A DNA stretch of 64,000 nt from Candidatus Epulonipiscium sp. GTDB taxonomy: Bacteria > Bacillota_A > Clostridia > Lachnospirales > Cellulosilyticaceae. The position numbers and the translations under genes were made by a program. Positions 18,027-29,001 of this stretch are shown piece by piece. Each line of letters starts with the position of its first letter. Position 1 is the first letter of the stretch. The notes beneath the pieces were generated by a model, which was given only the letters and a program-made list of their open reading frames with translations, did no database searches and was not told the origin of the DNA. The DNA lies in assembly GCA_012841565.1 (NCBI GenBank), contig DUUM01000090.1, positions 92,566 through 156,565 on the forward strand, written 5' to 3'.

Positions 18027-20213
18027 TTAGATTTCGTAGCCGTCAGCCTTAGCTTCTACAACCGCTTCATCTTCCGTTATAAAAGTAAAATCGATGGTGC
18101 GGTTTTCCATGCTTGTTTTGATAAGTCTTACATAGACAACATCTCCTAGACGGTAAATATTCTTGGTACGTTCCCCAATAAATTGGTGATGAATTTCGTC
18201 GTGTACATAGTAATCATCATCCATTTCAGTAACGTGTACAAGACCTTCTACTGTGTTAGGAAGTTCTACATAAAGGCCCCATGATGTAATACCCGTAATA
18301 ACACCTTTATAAACACGTCCAATAAACGGTGTCATGTATTCAACTTTCTTAAGCTTGATTGTTTCTCTTTCTGCTTCCTCTGCTACCCGTTCTCTTACAG
18401 AACTTTGCTTAGCAACTTCTGGCATCAGTTTAGTCAATTTTGACTCTAACTTATCTTTGAGCTGACCGTGCAAATTGTACTTAATATTTCTATGAATCTG
18501 AAGGTCTGGGTACCTACGAATAGGTGATGTAAAGTGAGTGTAGTATGTGGCTGCAAGGCCAAAGTGTCCTTCACATTCTTGGGTATACCTAGCTTGTTTC
18601 ATAGAACGTAGTACCAGACGACTAATAATATTTTCCTCTGGGGTATCTTGTATATCAAGTAATACTTTTTGTAAATTCTTAGGATGAACTTTCGTTCTGG
18701 CCCCTTTTATTTTATATCCAAAGTTATGAATAAAAGTACCTAGTTTTTCTATTTTTTCTGGGTCAGGCTCCTGGTGAGATCTGTATATAAATGGTTTTTC
18801 TTGCCAGAAGTAATCTTCTGCAATTGTTTCGTTAGATAGAAGCATAAACTCTTCTATAATACGGGTCGCAATGTTTCGGTCATAAGCCACAATGTCAATT
18901 GGCTTTCCAGTCTCATCTACAATTACTTTACTTTCTTCAAAATCAAAATCAATAGATCCTCTTTTACTACGTTTTTTACGGAGTCTTAAAGCCAGTTCTT
19001 CCATGCCTTCAAACATTTCTACATAATCTTTATAGCGGGCCATTAATTCTGGGTTTTTGAAAGTAAGAATTTGATCTACATCTGTATAAGACATTCTCTC
19101 ATCAATGTTAATCAATGTTTCTACAATATTGTGACTAACCACAGTGCCATTTAGATTGACATCCATTATACAGCTTAAAGCAAGCCTATCAACGCCTACA
19201 TTTAGAGAGCAAATACCATTGGATAGCTTATGAGGCAGCATAGGAATAACCCTGTCTACAAGGTATACACTTGTCCCTCTTTTATAAGCTTCCTTATCGA
19301 TAGCACTGCCATCTTTTACGTAGTGTGTAACGTCTGCAATGTGGACGCCTAATCGATAGTTTCCATTGTCTAATTTTTCAAATGATATAGCATCATCTAG
19401 GTCCTTAGCATCTTCGCCGTCGATTGTAACCATTGGCACTTGGCGCATATCTGTTCGGCCTTTTTTATCTTCTTCTGGGACTTCATCCGTTACGTTTTCT
19501 ACTTCGTTCATCACTTCATCTGGAAATTCTAATGGCAAATCAAATTGATATATAATTGATAAAATATCAACGCCAGGGTCATTGACATGTCCTATAATAG
19601 CGACAACCTTACCATCTGGATTTCTGCGCTCTTCTGCCCAATCTGTCACTTCAACAAGCACTTTGTGACCCGCAACAGCTCCCATTGCCATCTTTTTAGG
19701 AATAAAAATATCCCTTGAGTACTTTTTATCATCTGGGATGACAAATCCAAAATGATCACTTGGCTCGTATCTACCAACGATTTTGCTAGGGCCTCTTTGA
19801 AGTATTTCAATCACTTCTGCCTCAGCTCTTTTACCTTCTGTTTCAGGGCGTATTATTTTACACATAACGCGATCACGGTGCATTGCCCCCTTAACCCCAT
19901 CTGCTGAAATAAATACATCCTTTTGGGTTGGATCATCTGGAATTAAAAATCCAAAGCCCTTAGGATGCCCTTGAAAAGTCCCCGCCATAAGGTTAAAGGC
20001 TTCTGGTGTTGCATATTTCCCTTTGTTTGTACGAACTACTCTTCCCTCTCCTACAAGATCCCCTAATGCATTATCTAGTAGTGACCTTTCATCTTTACTA
20101 ACATTCAACGCTAAGGCTAATTCCTTAATTCGCATTGGTTGGTAATCTTGTTCTTTTAATAAATTAACAATGTTTTCTTTTCTTAAATCATCTTTGTTTT
20201 GATTATCGCTCAA
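18027..20213 (-). CDS. rnr: Ribonuclease R
   Basis: 728 residues, a 3'-to-5' exoribonuclease that degrades structured RNA and works in tmRNA-linked mRNA decay. In order: an N-terminal winged helix (about 10-65), two cold-shock OB folds (GFGFLIPDDPTQKDVFISAD and HFGFVIPDDKKYSRDIFIP), the RNB catalytic domain with DGEDAKDLDDAIS, and a C-terminal S1 domain (YKGVITGITSWGLYVELPNT). Unlike many orthologues there is no long basic tail after S1. TTG at 20213 is the likely start because GAGGTGAT lies at good spacing; a GTG three codons upstream is inside that site. It follows secG after a terminator-like hairpin. Confidence 0.95.
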   Translation of the reverse strand: MSDNQNKDDLRKENIVNLLKEQDYQPMRIKELALALNVSKDERSLLDNALGDLVGEGRVVRTNKGKYATPEAFNLMAGTFQGHPKGFGFLIPDDPTQKDVFISADGVKGAMHRDRVMCKIIRPETEGKRAEAEVIEILQRGPSKIVGRYEPSDHFGFVIPDDKKYSRDIFIPKKMAMGAVAGHKVLVEVTDWAEERRNPDGKVVAIIGHVNDPGVDILSIIYQFDLPLEFPDEVMNEVENVTDEVPEEDKKGRTDMRQVPMVTIDGEDAKDLDDAISFEKLDNGNYRLGVHIADVTHYVKDGSAIDKEAYKRGTSVYLVDRVIPMLPHKLSNGICSLNVGVDRLALSCIMDVNLNGTVVSHNIVETLINIDERMSYTDVDQILTFKNPELMARYKDYVEMFEGMEELALRLRKKRSKRGSIDFDFEESKVIVDETGKPIDIVAYDRNIATRIIEEFMLLSNETIAEDYFWQEKPFIYRSHQEPDPEKIEKLGTFIHNFGYKIKGARTKVHPKNLQKVLLDIQDTPEENIISRLVLRSMKQARYTQECEGHFGLAATYYTHFTSPIRRYPDLQIHRNIKYNLHGQLKDKLESKLTKLMPEVAKQSSVRERVAEEAERETIKLKKVEYMTPFIGRVYKGVITGITSWGLYVELPNTVEGLVHVTEMDDDYYVHDEIHHQFIGERTKNIYRLGDVVYVRLIKTSMENRTIDFTFITEDEAVVEAKADGYEI

Positions 20214-20280
20214 TCTTATCACCTCTTCTTTGTTTGTTTGAGTCTGTCTTTATTTAGTATTATTTTACCCTTTTTATGCA

Positions 20281-20314
20281 AAAAATACACCTTGCAAGAT
20301 GCAAAGTGTATTTT
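20281..20314 (-). terminator. Terminator after secG
   Basis: A 15-bp stem with one G-T position (AAAATACACTTTGCA against TGCAAGGTGTATTTT) and a 3-base loop overlaps its own T tract. It lies immediately after the secG stop. Confidence 0.8.
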
Positions 20315-20317
20315 AGA

Positions 20318-20569
20318 TTACTTAATTACCATTAATATTAAGGCCGATAGTAAAAATAGGCCTGCAGTAATTTGAGTCCATTTTTGAAGTTTACCTTCTA
20401 AACTACGACCCTTAATTTTACCCCAATAAGAATCTCCGCCGGCATTGTTACTAGCTCCTGAAAGAGAACCAAGTCCCGCTGACTTACCTTCTTGCATTAA
20501 TACAATGCCAATAATAGCAAATGCCGCTATTAAATACACAGCTATCATAATCATTTTCAAAGTTGCCAT
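20318..20569 (-). CDS. secG: Preprotein translocase subunit SecG
   Basis: 83 residues with two membrane spans (about 5-23 and 63-81) around the conserved cytoplasmic loop IGIVLMQEGKSAGLGSLSGA, which is diagnostic of SecG. It assists SecYE-mediated protein export. It has its own promoter at 20637-20665 although it follows eno in the same direction, and is followed by rnr, smpB and ssrA in the common Gram-positive order. Confidence 0.95.
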   Translation of the reverse strand: MATLKMIMIAVYLIAAFAIIGIVLMQEGKSAGLGSLSGASNNAGGDSYWGKIKGRSLEGKLQKWTQITAGLFLLSALILMVIK

Positions 20570-20636
20570 GTGTATATCCTCCTTAGATTACCTTCTTCAA
20601 TCACTTTTAGGCTTAACCCTTTTTTGCATTGCTCTC

Positions 20637-20665
20637 ATTATATCACACTAAATTTCAATGTGCAA
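20637..20665 (-). promoter_or_regulatory. secG promoter
   Basis: On the minus strand TTGCAC (20665-20660), 17 bp, TATAAT (20642-20637). It lies in the 102-bp gap between eno and secG and separates the glycolytic genes from the secG-rnr group. Confidence 0.8.
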
Positions 20666-20671
20666 CATATT

Positions 20672-22009
<1,338 letters not shown>

Positions 22010-22046
22010 TCAAAGATACATTTAGTTTTATTATCGGCAATTTATT

Positions 22047-22091
22047 TGAAAACAATACCTAGATTCTATAAATATATATAATCTAGGTATT
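22047..22091 (-). terminator. Hairpin between gpmI and eno
   Basis: AATACCTAGATT and AATCTAGGTATT form a perfect 12-bp stem with a 14-base loop, followed on the minus strand by GTTTTC. The short T tract suggests a partial terminator or an RNA-processing barrier allowing different eno levels. Confidence 0.6.
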
Positions 22092-22097
22092 ATCTAA

Positions 22098-23636
22098 TTA
22101 TTTTTTCAGTAACAAAGATTCTCCTGTCATTTCTGGCGGTTTAGACATGCCCATCATTTCAAGTAATGTCGGCGCAATATCTGCAAGTTTACCGCCCTCA
22201 CGTAAGATATAATCTTTATCATAGTTTACGAGTATAAAAGGTACAGGATTGATTGTATGGGCCGTAAATGGCTCGTTATTGTTATAGTCAATCATTTGCT
22301 CTGCATTTCCATGATCTGCGCAGATAAACATAGCGCCGCCGATTTCAAGAACTGCATCATAAACCTGACCTACAGCCTTATCAACAGCTTCAATAGCACT
22401 AACTGCAGCTTCTAATAAACCAGAGTGTCCTACCATGTCAGCGTTAGCAAAGTTAGCAACAATTAAGTCAGTTTCTCCTGCTCTTATGGCAGTTGTCAAT
22501 TGGTCAGCTACTTCAAATATACTCATTTCTGGTTGCATATCATAAGTGGCTACTTTCGGTGAAGGCACTAATATACGCGTCTCCCCTTCATTAGGTTCTT
22601 CCACACCACCATTGAAGAAAAATGTAACGTGAGCATACTTTTCTGTTTCAGCTGTTCTAATTTGTGTTTTGTTATTAGCCGCTAGATACTGGCCAAGGGT
22701 ATTATCAAGCTTTTGAGGTGTATATGCAACATCTGTATTTGGAATTGTAATGTCATATTGTGTAAATGTTGCAAATGTAACATTTTTGCGTTCTCTTGGA
22801 ACAGCATCAAATTCAAAGTCACAAAACATTCTTGTAAGCTGTCTTGCCCTATCTGGCCTAAAGTTGCAAAAAACAACTGAATCATTATCACACACCTTAG
22901 CAACTGGCTGACCATCTTTCATAATAACAGTTGGCAACATAAATTCATCGTATACTTCTTGCTCGTAAGAATTAGAAACGGCTGTAATAGCATCGTTAGC
23001 GACTTGCCCTTTTCCACCTACAAGAGCGTCGTAAGCAAATGTCATTCGCTCCCAACGATTGTCACGGTCCATAGCGTAGTAGCGACCACTAACTGTAGCG
23101 ATTTCTCCTACCCCAATTTCATCTATCTTATCTTGTAATGCTTGTACAAAGCTTTTACCTGAAGCTGGTGGTGTATCTCTTCCATCTAGGAAAGGATGTA
23201 CATATACTTTGGTAAGTCCTTGCTTTTTAGCAAGTTCTAACATTGCATATATATGTGTATTATGACTGTGAACACCACCATCAGATAATAGTCCAAATAA
23301 GTGAAGTGCTGAGTCATTTTCTTTACAATTTCGAACTGCCTTTAAAAAAGTAGGGTTTTCAAAAAAGTCTCCATCCCTAATGGATTTTGTAATTCTTGTG
23401 AGCTCTTGGTATACAACCCTGCCAGCACCAATGTTTAAATGACCCACTTCTGAGTTCCCCATTTGCCCATCTGGAAGACCTACTGCCATACCACTTGCAT
23501 ATCCTTTTTGCCATGGGTACTGATCCATAATACGATCCATATTAGGTGTTTTTCCCATGCATACTGCGTTATGATCACAGTTATCGTTAAGACCATACCC
23601 ATCTAAGATGAGTAATACTTTTGTCTGTTTTTTCAT
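22098..23636 (-). CDS. gpmI: 2,3-bisphosphoglycerate-independent phosphoglycerate mutase
   Basis: 512 residues, the typical length of the manganese-dependent, cofactor-independent enzyme that interconverts 3- and 2-phosphoglycerate. The N-terminal LILDGYGLND holds a metal ligand and GQMGNSEVGHLNIGAGRVVY the nucleophilic serine; YAMDRDNRWERM, FCNFRPDRARQLT, ADMVGHSG and ADHGNAEQM supply the phosphate and second metal sites. The gene follows tpiA by 11 bp, within the same transcript. Confidence 0.98.
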   Translation of the reverse strand: MKKQTKVLLILDGYGLNDNCDHNAVCMGKTPNMDRIMDQYPWQKGYASGMAVGLPDGQMGNSEVGHLNIGAGRVVYQELTRITKSIRDGDFFENPTFLKAVRNCKENDSALHLFGLLSDGGVHSHNTHIYAMLELAKKQGLTKVYVHPFLDGRDTPPASGKSFVQALQDKIDEIGVGEIATVSGRYYAMDRDNRWERMTFAYDALVGGKGQVANDAITAVSNSYEQEVYDEFMLPTVIMKDGQPVAKVCDNDSVVFCNFRPDRARQLTRMFCDFEFDAVPRERKNVTFATFTQYDITIPNTDVAYTPQKLDNTLGQYLAANNKTQIRTAETEKYAHVTFFFNGGVEEPNEGETRILVPSPKVATYDMQPEMSIFEVADQLTTAIRAGETDLIVANFANADMVGHSGLLEAAVSAIEAVDKAVGQVYDAVLEIGGAMFICADHGNAEQMIDYNNNEPFTAHTINPVPFILVNYDKDYILREGGKLADIAPTLLEMMGMSKPPEMTGESLLLKK

Positions 23637-23647
23637 GTTGTTTCTCC

Positions 23648-24394
23648 TTATTTGTAGTTAACAATACCGCCAAATGCGTCTGTTAAACTTGCTCCGCCTA
23701 CTAGTCCACCGTCAATGTTGCCCATGTTGAATAATTCATTTGCGTTAGCACCGTTTACAGATCCGCCGTATTGAATACGAACTGCTTCTGCTACTTCTTT
23801 CGTGTAGATTTCGCCTACAACTGCTCTAATTGCTGCACAAACTTCTTCTGCTTGCTCTGATGTGGCTGTTTTACCTGTTCCGATTGCCCAAACTGGTTCG
23901 TAAGCAATAACTGCTTTAGCTGCATCTTCTGCTTTAACATCTTTAAATGCGATTTTTGTTTGAATACGCATTAAATCGATTGTAATATTTTGTTCTCTTT
24001 CTTCTAAAGTTTCTCCGACACAAACAATTGGGATTAAACCATGCTCAATTGCTTTTAATACTTTTTTGTTAACCGTTACATCTGTTTCTCCGAAGTATTG
24101 ACGTCTTTCAGAGTGTCCAAGAACAACATATTTAACGCCAAGCTCTGTCAGCATATTAGGTGCTAATTCTCCTGTAAATGCGCCATTTTCTTCAAAATAC
24201 ATATTTTGAGCCCCTACTTGAATATTACTTCCTTTAACCGCTTCAACGACTGCTGGAAGACAGATTGCTGTTGGGCAAACAATAACGTCAACATCCTCGC
24301 TATTTGCAACTTTCTTTAATTGTTCTACTAAGGCAACCGCCTCTTTTGGTGTTTTGTTCATTTTCCAATTTCCTGCTACTATTTTCTTACGCAT
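23648..24394 (-). CDS. tpiA: Triosephosphate isomerase
   Basis: 248 residues, a TIM barrel. Catalytic elements are [11 protein letters not shown] with the active-site Lys, the electrophilic His in [10 protein letters not shown], the catalytic Glu in [13 protein letters not shown], the flexible loop that follows, and [10 protein letters not shown]. It interconverts dihydroxyacetone phosphate and glyceraldehyde 3-phosphate. It lies 45 bp after pgk and 11 bp before gpmI. Confidence 0.98.
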   Translation of the reverse strand: MRKKIVAGNWKMNKTPKEAVALVEQLKKVANSEDVDVIVCPTAICLPAVVEAVKGSNIQVGAQNMYFEENGAFTGELAPNMLTELGVKYVVLGHSERRQYFGETDVTVNKKVLKAIEHGLIPIVCVGETLEEREQNITIDLMRIQTKIAFKDVKAEDAAKAVIAYEPVWAIGTGKTATSEQAEEVCAAIRAVVGEIYTKEVAEAVRIQYGGSVNGANANELFNMGNIDGGLVGGASLTDAFGGIVNYK

Positions 24395-24439
24395 GTTATT
24401 TTGCTCCTTTAGTTATTATTTATTCTCTATGATGATCTA

Positions 24440-25654
24440 CTATTTCTCGTCTGCCGCCATAATTCCTGGTAAGTTTTTTCCTTCTAAGAATTCAAGGCTT
24501 GCCCCACCACCTGTTGAGATGTGGCTCATTTTATCTGCATATCCGAGTTGGATAACAGCTGCTACAGAGTCTCCTCCGCCAATAACAGTTGTAGCTTCTT
24601 TAAGTTGTGAGAGTTTTTCTGCTACTTTAAGTGTTCCTGCTGCAAAGTTAGAGAATTCAAATACGCCCATAGGTCCGTTCCAAACAACTGTTTTTGCTCC
24701 GTCTAAAGCCTTTGTAAAGATTTCAATTGTTTTTGGTCCGATATCAAAACCACTCCAGCCATCTTCAATTGTATCAACCACTTTAAACGCTGCGTCGTTA
24801 GAGAATTCTTTTGCTACAACGTGATCGATTGGAAGAAGTAATTGTACGCCTTTGTCTTTTGCTTTTTGAATCATTTCTAGTGCATAATCAATTCTATCTG
24901 CTTCTAAAAGAGAGTTTCCAATTCCTTCGCCTTGTGCTTTTTTGAAAGTATAAGCCATTCCGCCACCAACAATTAGCACATCTACTTTATCAAGAAGGTT
25001 ATTAATAACATTAATTTTGTCAGATACTTTAGCCCCACCTAAAATAGCTACAAAAGGACGTTCTGGCTTGTTAACAGCGCTGCCTAGAAATTTAATTTCT
25101 TTTTCCATAAGGTAGCCAACAGCGTTTTCAGCCATGAATTTTGTAACCCCAACGTTAGAGCAGTGAGCACGGTGTGCTGTACCAAATGCATCGTTAACAA
25201 AAACTTGGTTATCTGCAAGTGCTGCAAGTTCTTTAGCAAAACCTTCTGCGTTATCTTCTTTACCGTAGTTTGTTTCTTCTTTGCGGTAACGTGTATTTTG
25301 AAGAAGCATAACTTCTCCTTCTTTAAGGTCTGCTGCAATTGCTTTTGCATTGTCTCCTACAACAGTATCATCATTTGCAAATTTTACTTCGACTTCTAAA
25401 AGTTCAGCAAGTCTTTTTGCAACTGGTGCTAATGAGAGTTCTGGTTTAGCTTCACCTTTTGGCTTTCCAAGGTGTGAGCATAAAATTACTTTAGCCCCCG
25501 CGCCCATTAATTTTTTTATGGTTGGAAGTGCTCCAACAAGACGATTTTCGTCAGTAATAACCCCATCTTTAAGTGGCACGTTAAAATCGCAACGTACTAA
25601 TACCTTTTTTCCTTTAAGATCTTTAAGTTCTGCTACATTTTTTTTATTTAACAT
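24440..25654 (-). CDS. pgk: Phosphoglycerate kinase
   Basis: 404 residues. [19 protein letters not shown] and [10 protein letters not shown] bind 3-phosphoglycerate in the N-domain; [23 protein letters not shown] and [11 protein letters not shown] form the nucleotide site in the C-domain. It makes ATP from 1,3-bisphosphoglycerate. It follows gap after a 118-bp gap that contains a GC-rich hairpin; the ribosome site is AGGAGG-like. Confidence 0.98.
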   Translation of the reverse strand: MLNKKNVAELKDLKGKKVLVRCDFNVPLKDGVITDENRLVGALPTIKKLMGAGAKVILCSHLGKPKGEAKPELSLAPVAKRLAELLEVEVKFANDDTVVGDNAKAIAADLKEGEVMLLQNTRYRKEETNYGKEDNAEGFAKELAALADNQVFVNDAFGTAHRAHCSNVGVTKFMAENAVGYLMEKEIKFLGSAVNKPERPFVAILGGAKVSDKINVINNLLDKVDVLIVGGGMAYTFKKAQGEGIGNSLLEADRIDYALEMIQKAKDKGVQLLLPIDHVVAKEFSNDAAFKVVDTIEDGWSGFDIGPKTIEIFTKALDGAKTVVWNGPMGVFEFSNFAAGTLKVAEKLSQLKEATTVIGGGDSVAAVIQLGYADKMSHISTGGGASLEFLEGKNLPGIMAADEK

Positions 25655-25698
25655 TAAACTTTCCTCCTGAATAAAATATTTTCCTAAAATAAATATAC

Positions 25699-25742
25699 AA
25701 ATGGGCCCGTCCTATAGTCTAACCTACATGACCGGACCCATT
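25699..25742 (-). terminator. GC-rich hairpin between gap and pgk
   Basis: AATGGGTCCGGTC pairs with GGACGGGCCCATT imperfectly (about ten pairs) around a 17-base loop. No strong T tract follows (TTGTATATTTATTTT), so a stability element or leaky terminator raising gap over pgk expression is more likely than a full stop. Confidence 0.5.
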
Positions 25743-25772
25743 ATGGATCTTATTATTTAGTTGGTGCTACTA

Positions 25773-26774
25773 TTATTTGCTAGCTAAATATTTAATCGTT
25801 CTAACCATCTGACTAGTGTATGAGTTCTCGTTGTCATACCATGCTACAACTTTAACTAATTGCTTGTCGCCAACTGTGATTACTTTTGTTTGTGTTGCAT
25901 CAAATAATGATCCGTATTCGATTCCGATTACGTCTGTTGAAACAATCTCATCTTCTGTATATCCGAATGAAGCATCAGATGCTGCTTTCATAGCTGCGTT
26001 GATTTCTTCTATCGTTGTTTTCTTTGCAAGAACAACTTGTAATTCTGTTACAGAACCTGTGATTACTGGAACACGTTGTGCTGCACCGTCTAATTTTCCA
26101 GCTAATTCTGGAATAACAAGACCGATTGCTTTAGCTGCTCCTGTTGTGTTAGGAACGATACTTGCTGCTGCTGCCCTAGCACGTCTTAAGTCACCTTTAG
26201 CGTGAGGAGCATCTAATGTGTTCTGATCATTTGTGTAAGCATGAATTGTAGTCATAAGACCTGTTTCAATTGTGTATTTATCATTCATAACTTTCGCCAT
26301 AGGAGCTAAACAGTTTGTTGTACATGAAGCTGCTGAAATAACTGTTTCTGATCCGTCGATAAGTTCGTGGTTAACACCAAATACGATTGTTTTTAAGTCG
26401 CCTGTTGCTGGCGCTGAAATAACAACTTTCTTTGCACCTGCTGTAATATGAGCTTCTGCTTTTTCTTTGTCAGCAAAGAATCCAGTACACTCTAAAACAA
26501 CATCTACATCAAGAGCTCCCCATGGTAAATCTGCTGGGTTTCTTTCTGAGTAAATTTTAACTTCTTTACCATCTACAACAATTGAATCGCCTGTTGTTGT
26601 TACATCTTTATTATATCTACCTTGTGCTGAGTCATATTTTAATAAATGCCCAAGTGTTTTTGCATCTGTTAAATCGTTAATTGCTACTACGTCATATCCT
26701 TCTGCACCAAACATTTGTCTAAATGCAAGACGTCCAATACGTCCAAATCCATTAATCGCTACTTTTACTGCCAT
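25773..26774 (-). CDS. gap: Glyceraldehyde-3-phosphate dehydrogenase
   Basis: 333 residues. The N-terminal Rossmann motif [14 protein letters not shown] binds NAD, the catalytic cysteine lies in [12 protein letters not shown] and the substrate-binding region shows [20 protein letters not shown]. It oxidises glyceraldehyde 3-phosphate to 1,3-bisphosphoglycerate. It is the first gene of the glycolytic cluster. No cggR-type repressor gene precedes it, unlike in many Bacilli; control may rest on the promoter and leader at 26824-26954. Confidence 0.98.
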   Translation of the reverse strand: MAVKVAINGFGRIGRLAFRQMFGAEGYDVVAINDLTDAKTLGHLLKYDSAQGRYNKDVTTTGDSIVVDGKEVKIYSERNPADLPWGALDVDVVLECTGFFADKEKAEAHITAGAKKVVISAPATGDLKTIVFGVNHELIDGSETVISAASCTTNCLAPMAKVMNDKYTIETGLMTTIHAYTNDQNTLDAPHAKGDLRRARAAAASIVPNTTGAAKAIGLVIPELAGKLDGAAQRVPVITGSVTELQVVLAKKTTIEEINAAMKAASDASFGYTEDEIVSTDVIGIEYGSLFDATQTKVITVGDKQLVKVVAWYDNENSYTSQMVRTIKYLASK

Positions 26775-26823
26775 TATAATTCCTCCTTAGAATATATAAA
26801 AATTTATTTCATCTATATTCAAC

Positions 26824-26855
26824 TCGCTTTGTGTCGTATATACGAAGCTTAGCGA
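26824..26855 (-). promoter_or_regulatory. 32-bp imperfect palindrome in the gap leader
   Basis: TCGCT..TCGTAT at 26824-26839 mirrors ATACGA..AGCGA at 26840-26855; 11 of 16 half-site positions are complementary. It is 50-80 bases before the gap start codon, within the transcribed leader. It may be an operator or a 5' stabilising hairpin. Confidence 0.45.
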
Positions 26856-26925
26856 CTTGATACCAATTTGTCTAACTTTTAACAATTCCTTAAATATGGC
26901 TGCAAATTTGACAGACCATAATTAT

Positions 26926-26954
26926 ATTGTACCTAAAATAAGGAAAAATATCAA
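26926..26954 (-). promoter_or_regulatory. Promoter of the glycolytic cluster
   Basis: On the minus strand TTGATA (26954-26949), 17 bp, TACAAT (26931-26926). The leader to the gap start codon is about 145 bases. It lies directly after the stop codon of the DUF1294 gene. Confidence 0.75.
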
Positions 26955-26957
26955 GTC

Positions 26958-27224
26958 CTATTTATTAATCAGGATCATATAAGTCAATGCAATTTGAATT
27001 ATGAATATAATTGGAAAGCCATATTGAAACTTTGGATGTTTCGTTTTATGGCGAAATATGCTCATACCAATGATTCCCCCTAGACTTCCACCAATAGCTA
27101 CTATTAAAAATAGTCTTTTTTCAGGTATTCTCCACTTTTTATGAATAGCTCTTTGTTTATCAACAAACATGGCTATAAATCCTACTAGATTAATGGCCAT
27201 TAAGTATATCATGTGCAGCTTCAT
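26958..27224 (-). CDS. DUF1294 family small membrane protein
   Basis: 88 residues with three to four hydrophobic segments. The central VDKQRAIHKKWRIPEKRLFLIVAIGG region, with MSIFRHKTKHPKFQYG after it, is the conserved core of DUF1294. Function is unknown in the family. It starts 5 bp after the upstream small gene and uses the AAAGGA that ends that gene as ribosome site, so the two are probably co-translated. Confidence 0.85.
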   Translation of the reverse strand: MKLHMIYLMAINLVGFIAMFVDKQRAIHKKWRIPEKRLFLIVAIGGSLGGIIGMSIFRHKTKHPKFQYGFPIIFIIQIALTYMILINK

Positions 27225-27229
27225 ATCAT

Positions 27230-27592
27230 TTATATTCCTTTTCTATCAAATTTTTCTTCTTCGCCCGCTAAACCCCATGTCAAATTTCTTTTTTCTATTT
27301 TATAATTCATTTCAAACGTATGACCTTCGATGGTATATACAAGTAAATTTTCGGATTTAATACTATATTCTCCTGCTTTTATTTGATCTACATTAACAAT
27401 GCCCACATCTGTAAATTCAACGACCTTGCCTGTTTGTTGGGATAACCATTGACCTATCATTGAAGGGTTATTATACGTTTTATTAAATGATATGCCTTCC
27501 CGTACAACAATCCCTATGATTATTATAAAAATGCTTGTTATAATAATAGAGATGTTAGATTTCTTTTGCTTTGGATTCATTTTCATTTCCAT
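27230..27592 (-). CDS. Hypothetical membrane-anchored protein
   Basis: 120 residues: a Lys-rich cytoplasmic start, one membrane segment (about 14-30, IIITSIFIIIIGIVV) and an outside domain of about 85 residues rich in beta-type sequence (GQWLSQQTGKVVEFTDVGIV, YTIEGHTFEMNYKI). It resembles the small lipocalin-like or DUF-type extracytoplasmic proteins but I do not recognise a named family. GGAG precedes the ATG. It sits between the MFS gene and the DUF1294 gene, all on the minus strand. Confidence 0.7.
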   Translation of the reverse strand: MEMKMNPKQKKSNISIIITSIFIIIIGIVVREGISFNKTYNNPSMIGQWLSQQTGKVVEFTDVGIVNVDQIKAGEYSIKSENLLVYTIEGHTFEMNYKIEKRNLTWGLAGEEEKFDRKGI

Positions 27593-27614
27593 TATATTCT
27601 CCTTTTTATTTTTC

Positions 27615-28943
27615 TTAATTTTTCTTTTTTTGTTCCATAGGAGCTATAACATTTTTAACGTAAGTACCTGTAAGGGCAAGTAAAATTCCAGATATTAAAA
27701 AAATAATTTGCATATTTCCAATACTAAAGTTTAAAAAGTTTATATGTATACCTGCAAACACATCTATAAAGAACCCTGACCCAACTGTGGCTATAAACCC
27801 TGCCGTACCAGAAAGTGCAGCTAATACACCAATATATAAAGTTCTAGATTCATCAGGCGCAAACATAACTTGTAAATTAAAAAATGTAATTCCTATACTG
27901 CCCCATGCAATTCCTGATAATATATGGGATATTGGGAGAATAATTAAAGCTGTTAGGGGATTTGCAAAAAATAACAATCCTGTAGAAATTCCGATTAAAA
28001 CAGCCCCAATCTCTATAGCTCTAGACCATGAATGCGTTTCTACAAATCGACCCCATAGTCTTACAGATAAAACTCTAAAGCCTAAAGTTAACATACTCAT
28101 AATCATAGCATAGAGATAAGACATTTTCAGGCTACTAATAATGTAAATTGCAATATAAAGCATCCCTATATTAAGAGAAAAGTTCCATATTATATATAAA
28201 GCCCCAAGTTTCCTAAAGTCTTTATTTTTAAATAATAACTTTAAATCTTTTTTCACTTCTAATTTTTGCTTTTTTTCTGGTCTTATAGGTTCTTTAACAG
28301 CAGAAAAAGCATAAATGCTTACCATGGCCCATATCATAATGATAATACCTATAATCTTAAACCCCAAAGCCTCAGCACCTTGTATTTTAAAAGCATCTAA
28401 CATTTTAGCTAAAACCGCTTCACTAAGAGCTACTATAATCATAGTAAACATCTCACGTTTTGCAAAATATTGTCCCCTAATACTCTCCGGGGACAAGTCC
28501 ATAATCCAACTAATAATAGGTGGGTTTAAAAATGATATGCCAAAACTTACAATACAATATATAACGACTAGCACCATACCTTGATATATATTTTTGGTTA
28601 TAAAAAAAGGGATAAAATAAATCGTTCCAATGAGCATTCGTATAATAAAACTAAGCCCTACAGTTTGAAGCTTATATTGGGTCTTATTTCCAAAGTATAT
28701 ACCGCCAAATATTTGAAATATATGAGCTAACATTGGGATTGCGGAAAGCATTCCAATAAGTCCTGGTGACATGCCAATCATTGTTGCAAATCCTACAATA
28801 AATGCTCCTTGGGAGAGTCTAATTAAAGACGTTCCGCCAATACATTCTAGTATCAAAAAAGCCTGTCCACTTTTATAATCTTGACCTGTTAATTGAACAG
28901 GTGTTGCATAAATCCTTTTTATCAGATTTTTAAGTCTATTCAT
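27615..28943 (-). CDS. MFS family transporter
   Basis: 442 residues with about 12 membrane spans and a cytoplasmic central loop (about 205-225, PIRPEKKQKLEVKKD). The stretch DLSPESIRGQYFAKREMF after span 4-5 resembles the MFS signature loop of the family often annotated as uncharacterised major facilitators in Clostridia. Substrate unknown. AGGGGAA precedes the ATG at 28943. It heads a run of three minus-strand genes. Confidence 0.8.
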   Translation of the reverse strand: MNRLKNLIKRIYATPVQLTGQDYKSGQAFLILECIGGTSLIRLSQGAFIVGFATMIGMSPGLIGMLSAIPMLAHIFQIFGGIYFGNKTQYKLQTVGLSFIIRMLIGTIYFIPFFITKNIYQGMVLVVIYCIVSFGISFLNPPIISWIMDLSPESIRGQYFAKREMFTMIIVALSEAVLAKMLDAFKIQGAEALGFKIIGIIIMIWAMVSIYAFSAVKEPIRPEKKQKLEVKKDLKLLFKNKDFRKLGALYIIWNFSLNIGMLYIAIYIISSLKMSYLYAMIMSMLTLGFRVLSVRLWGRFVETHSWSRAIEIGAVLIGISTGLLFFANPLTALIILPISHILSGIAWGSIGITFFNLQVMFAPDESRTLYIGVLAALSGTAGFIATVGSGFFIDVFAGIHINFLNFSIGNMQIIFLISGILLALTGTYVKNVIAPMEQKKKN

Positions 28944-29001
28944 GGTTTCCCCTGCCTTTTATTTTTGTGTAACTTCATTGTATAGCAAGGGAGATATATT
29001 A

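Noticed and set aside
24354..25670. Long plus-strand open frames opposite tpiA and pgk
   Set aside because: They mirror the codon bias of strongly expressed minus-strand genes, have no ribosome sites and resemble no protein.
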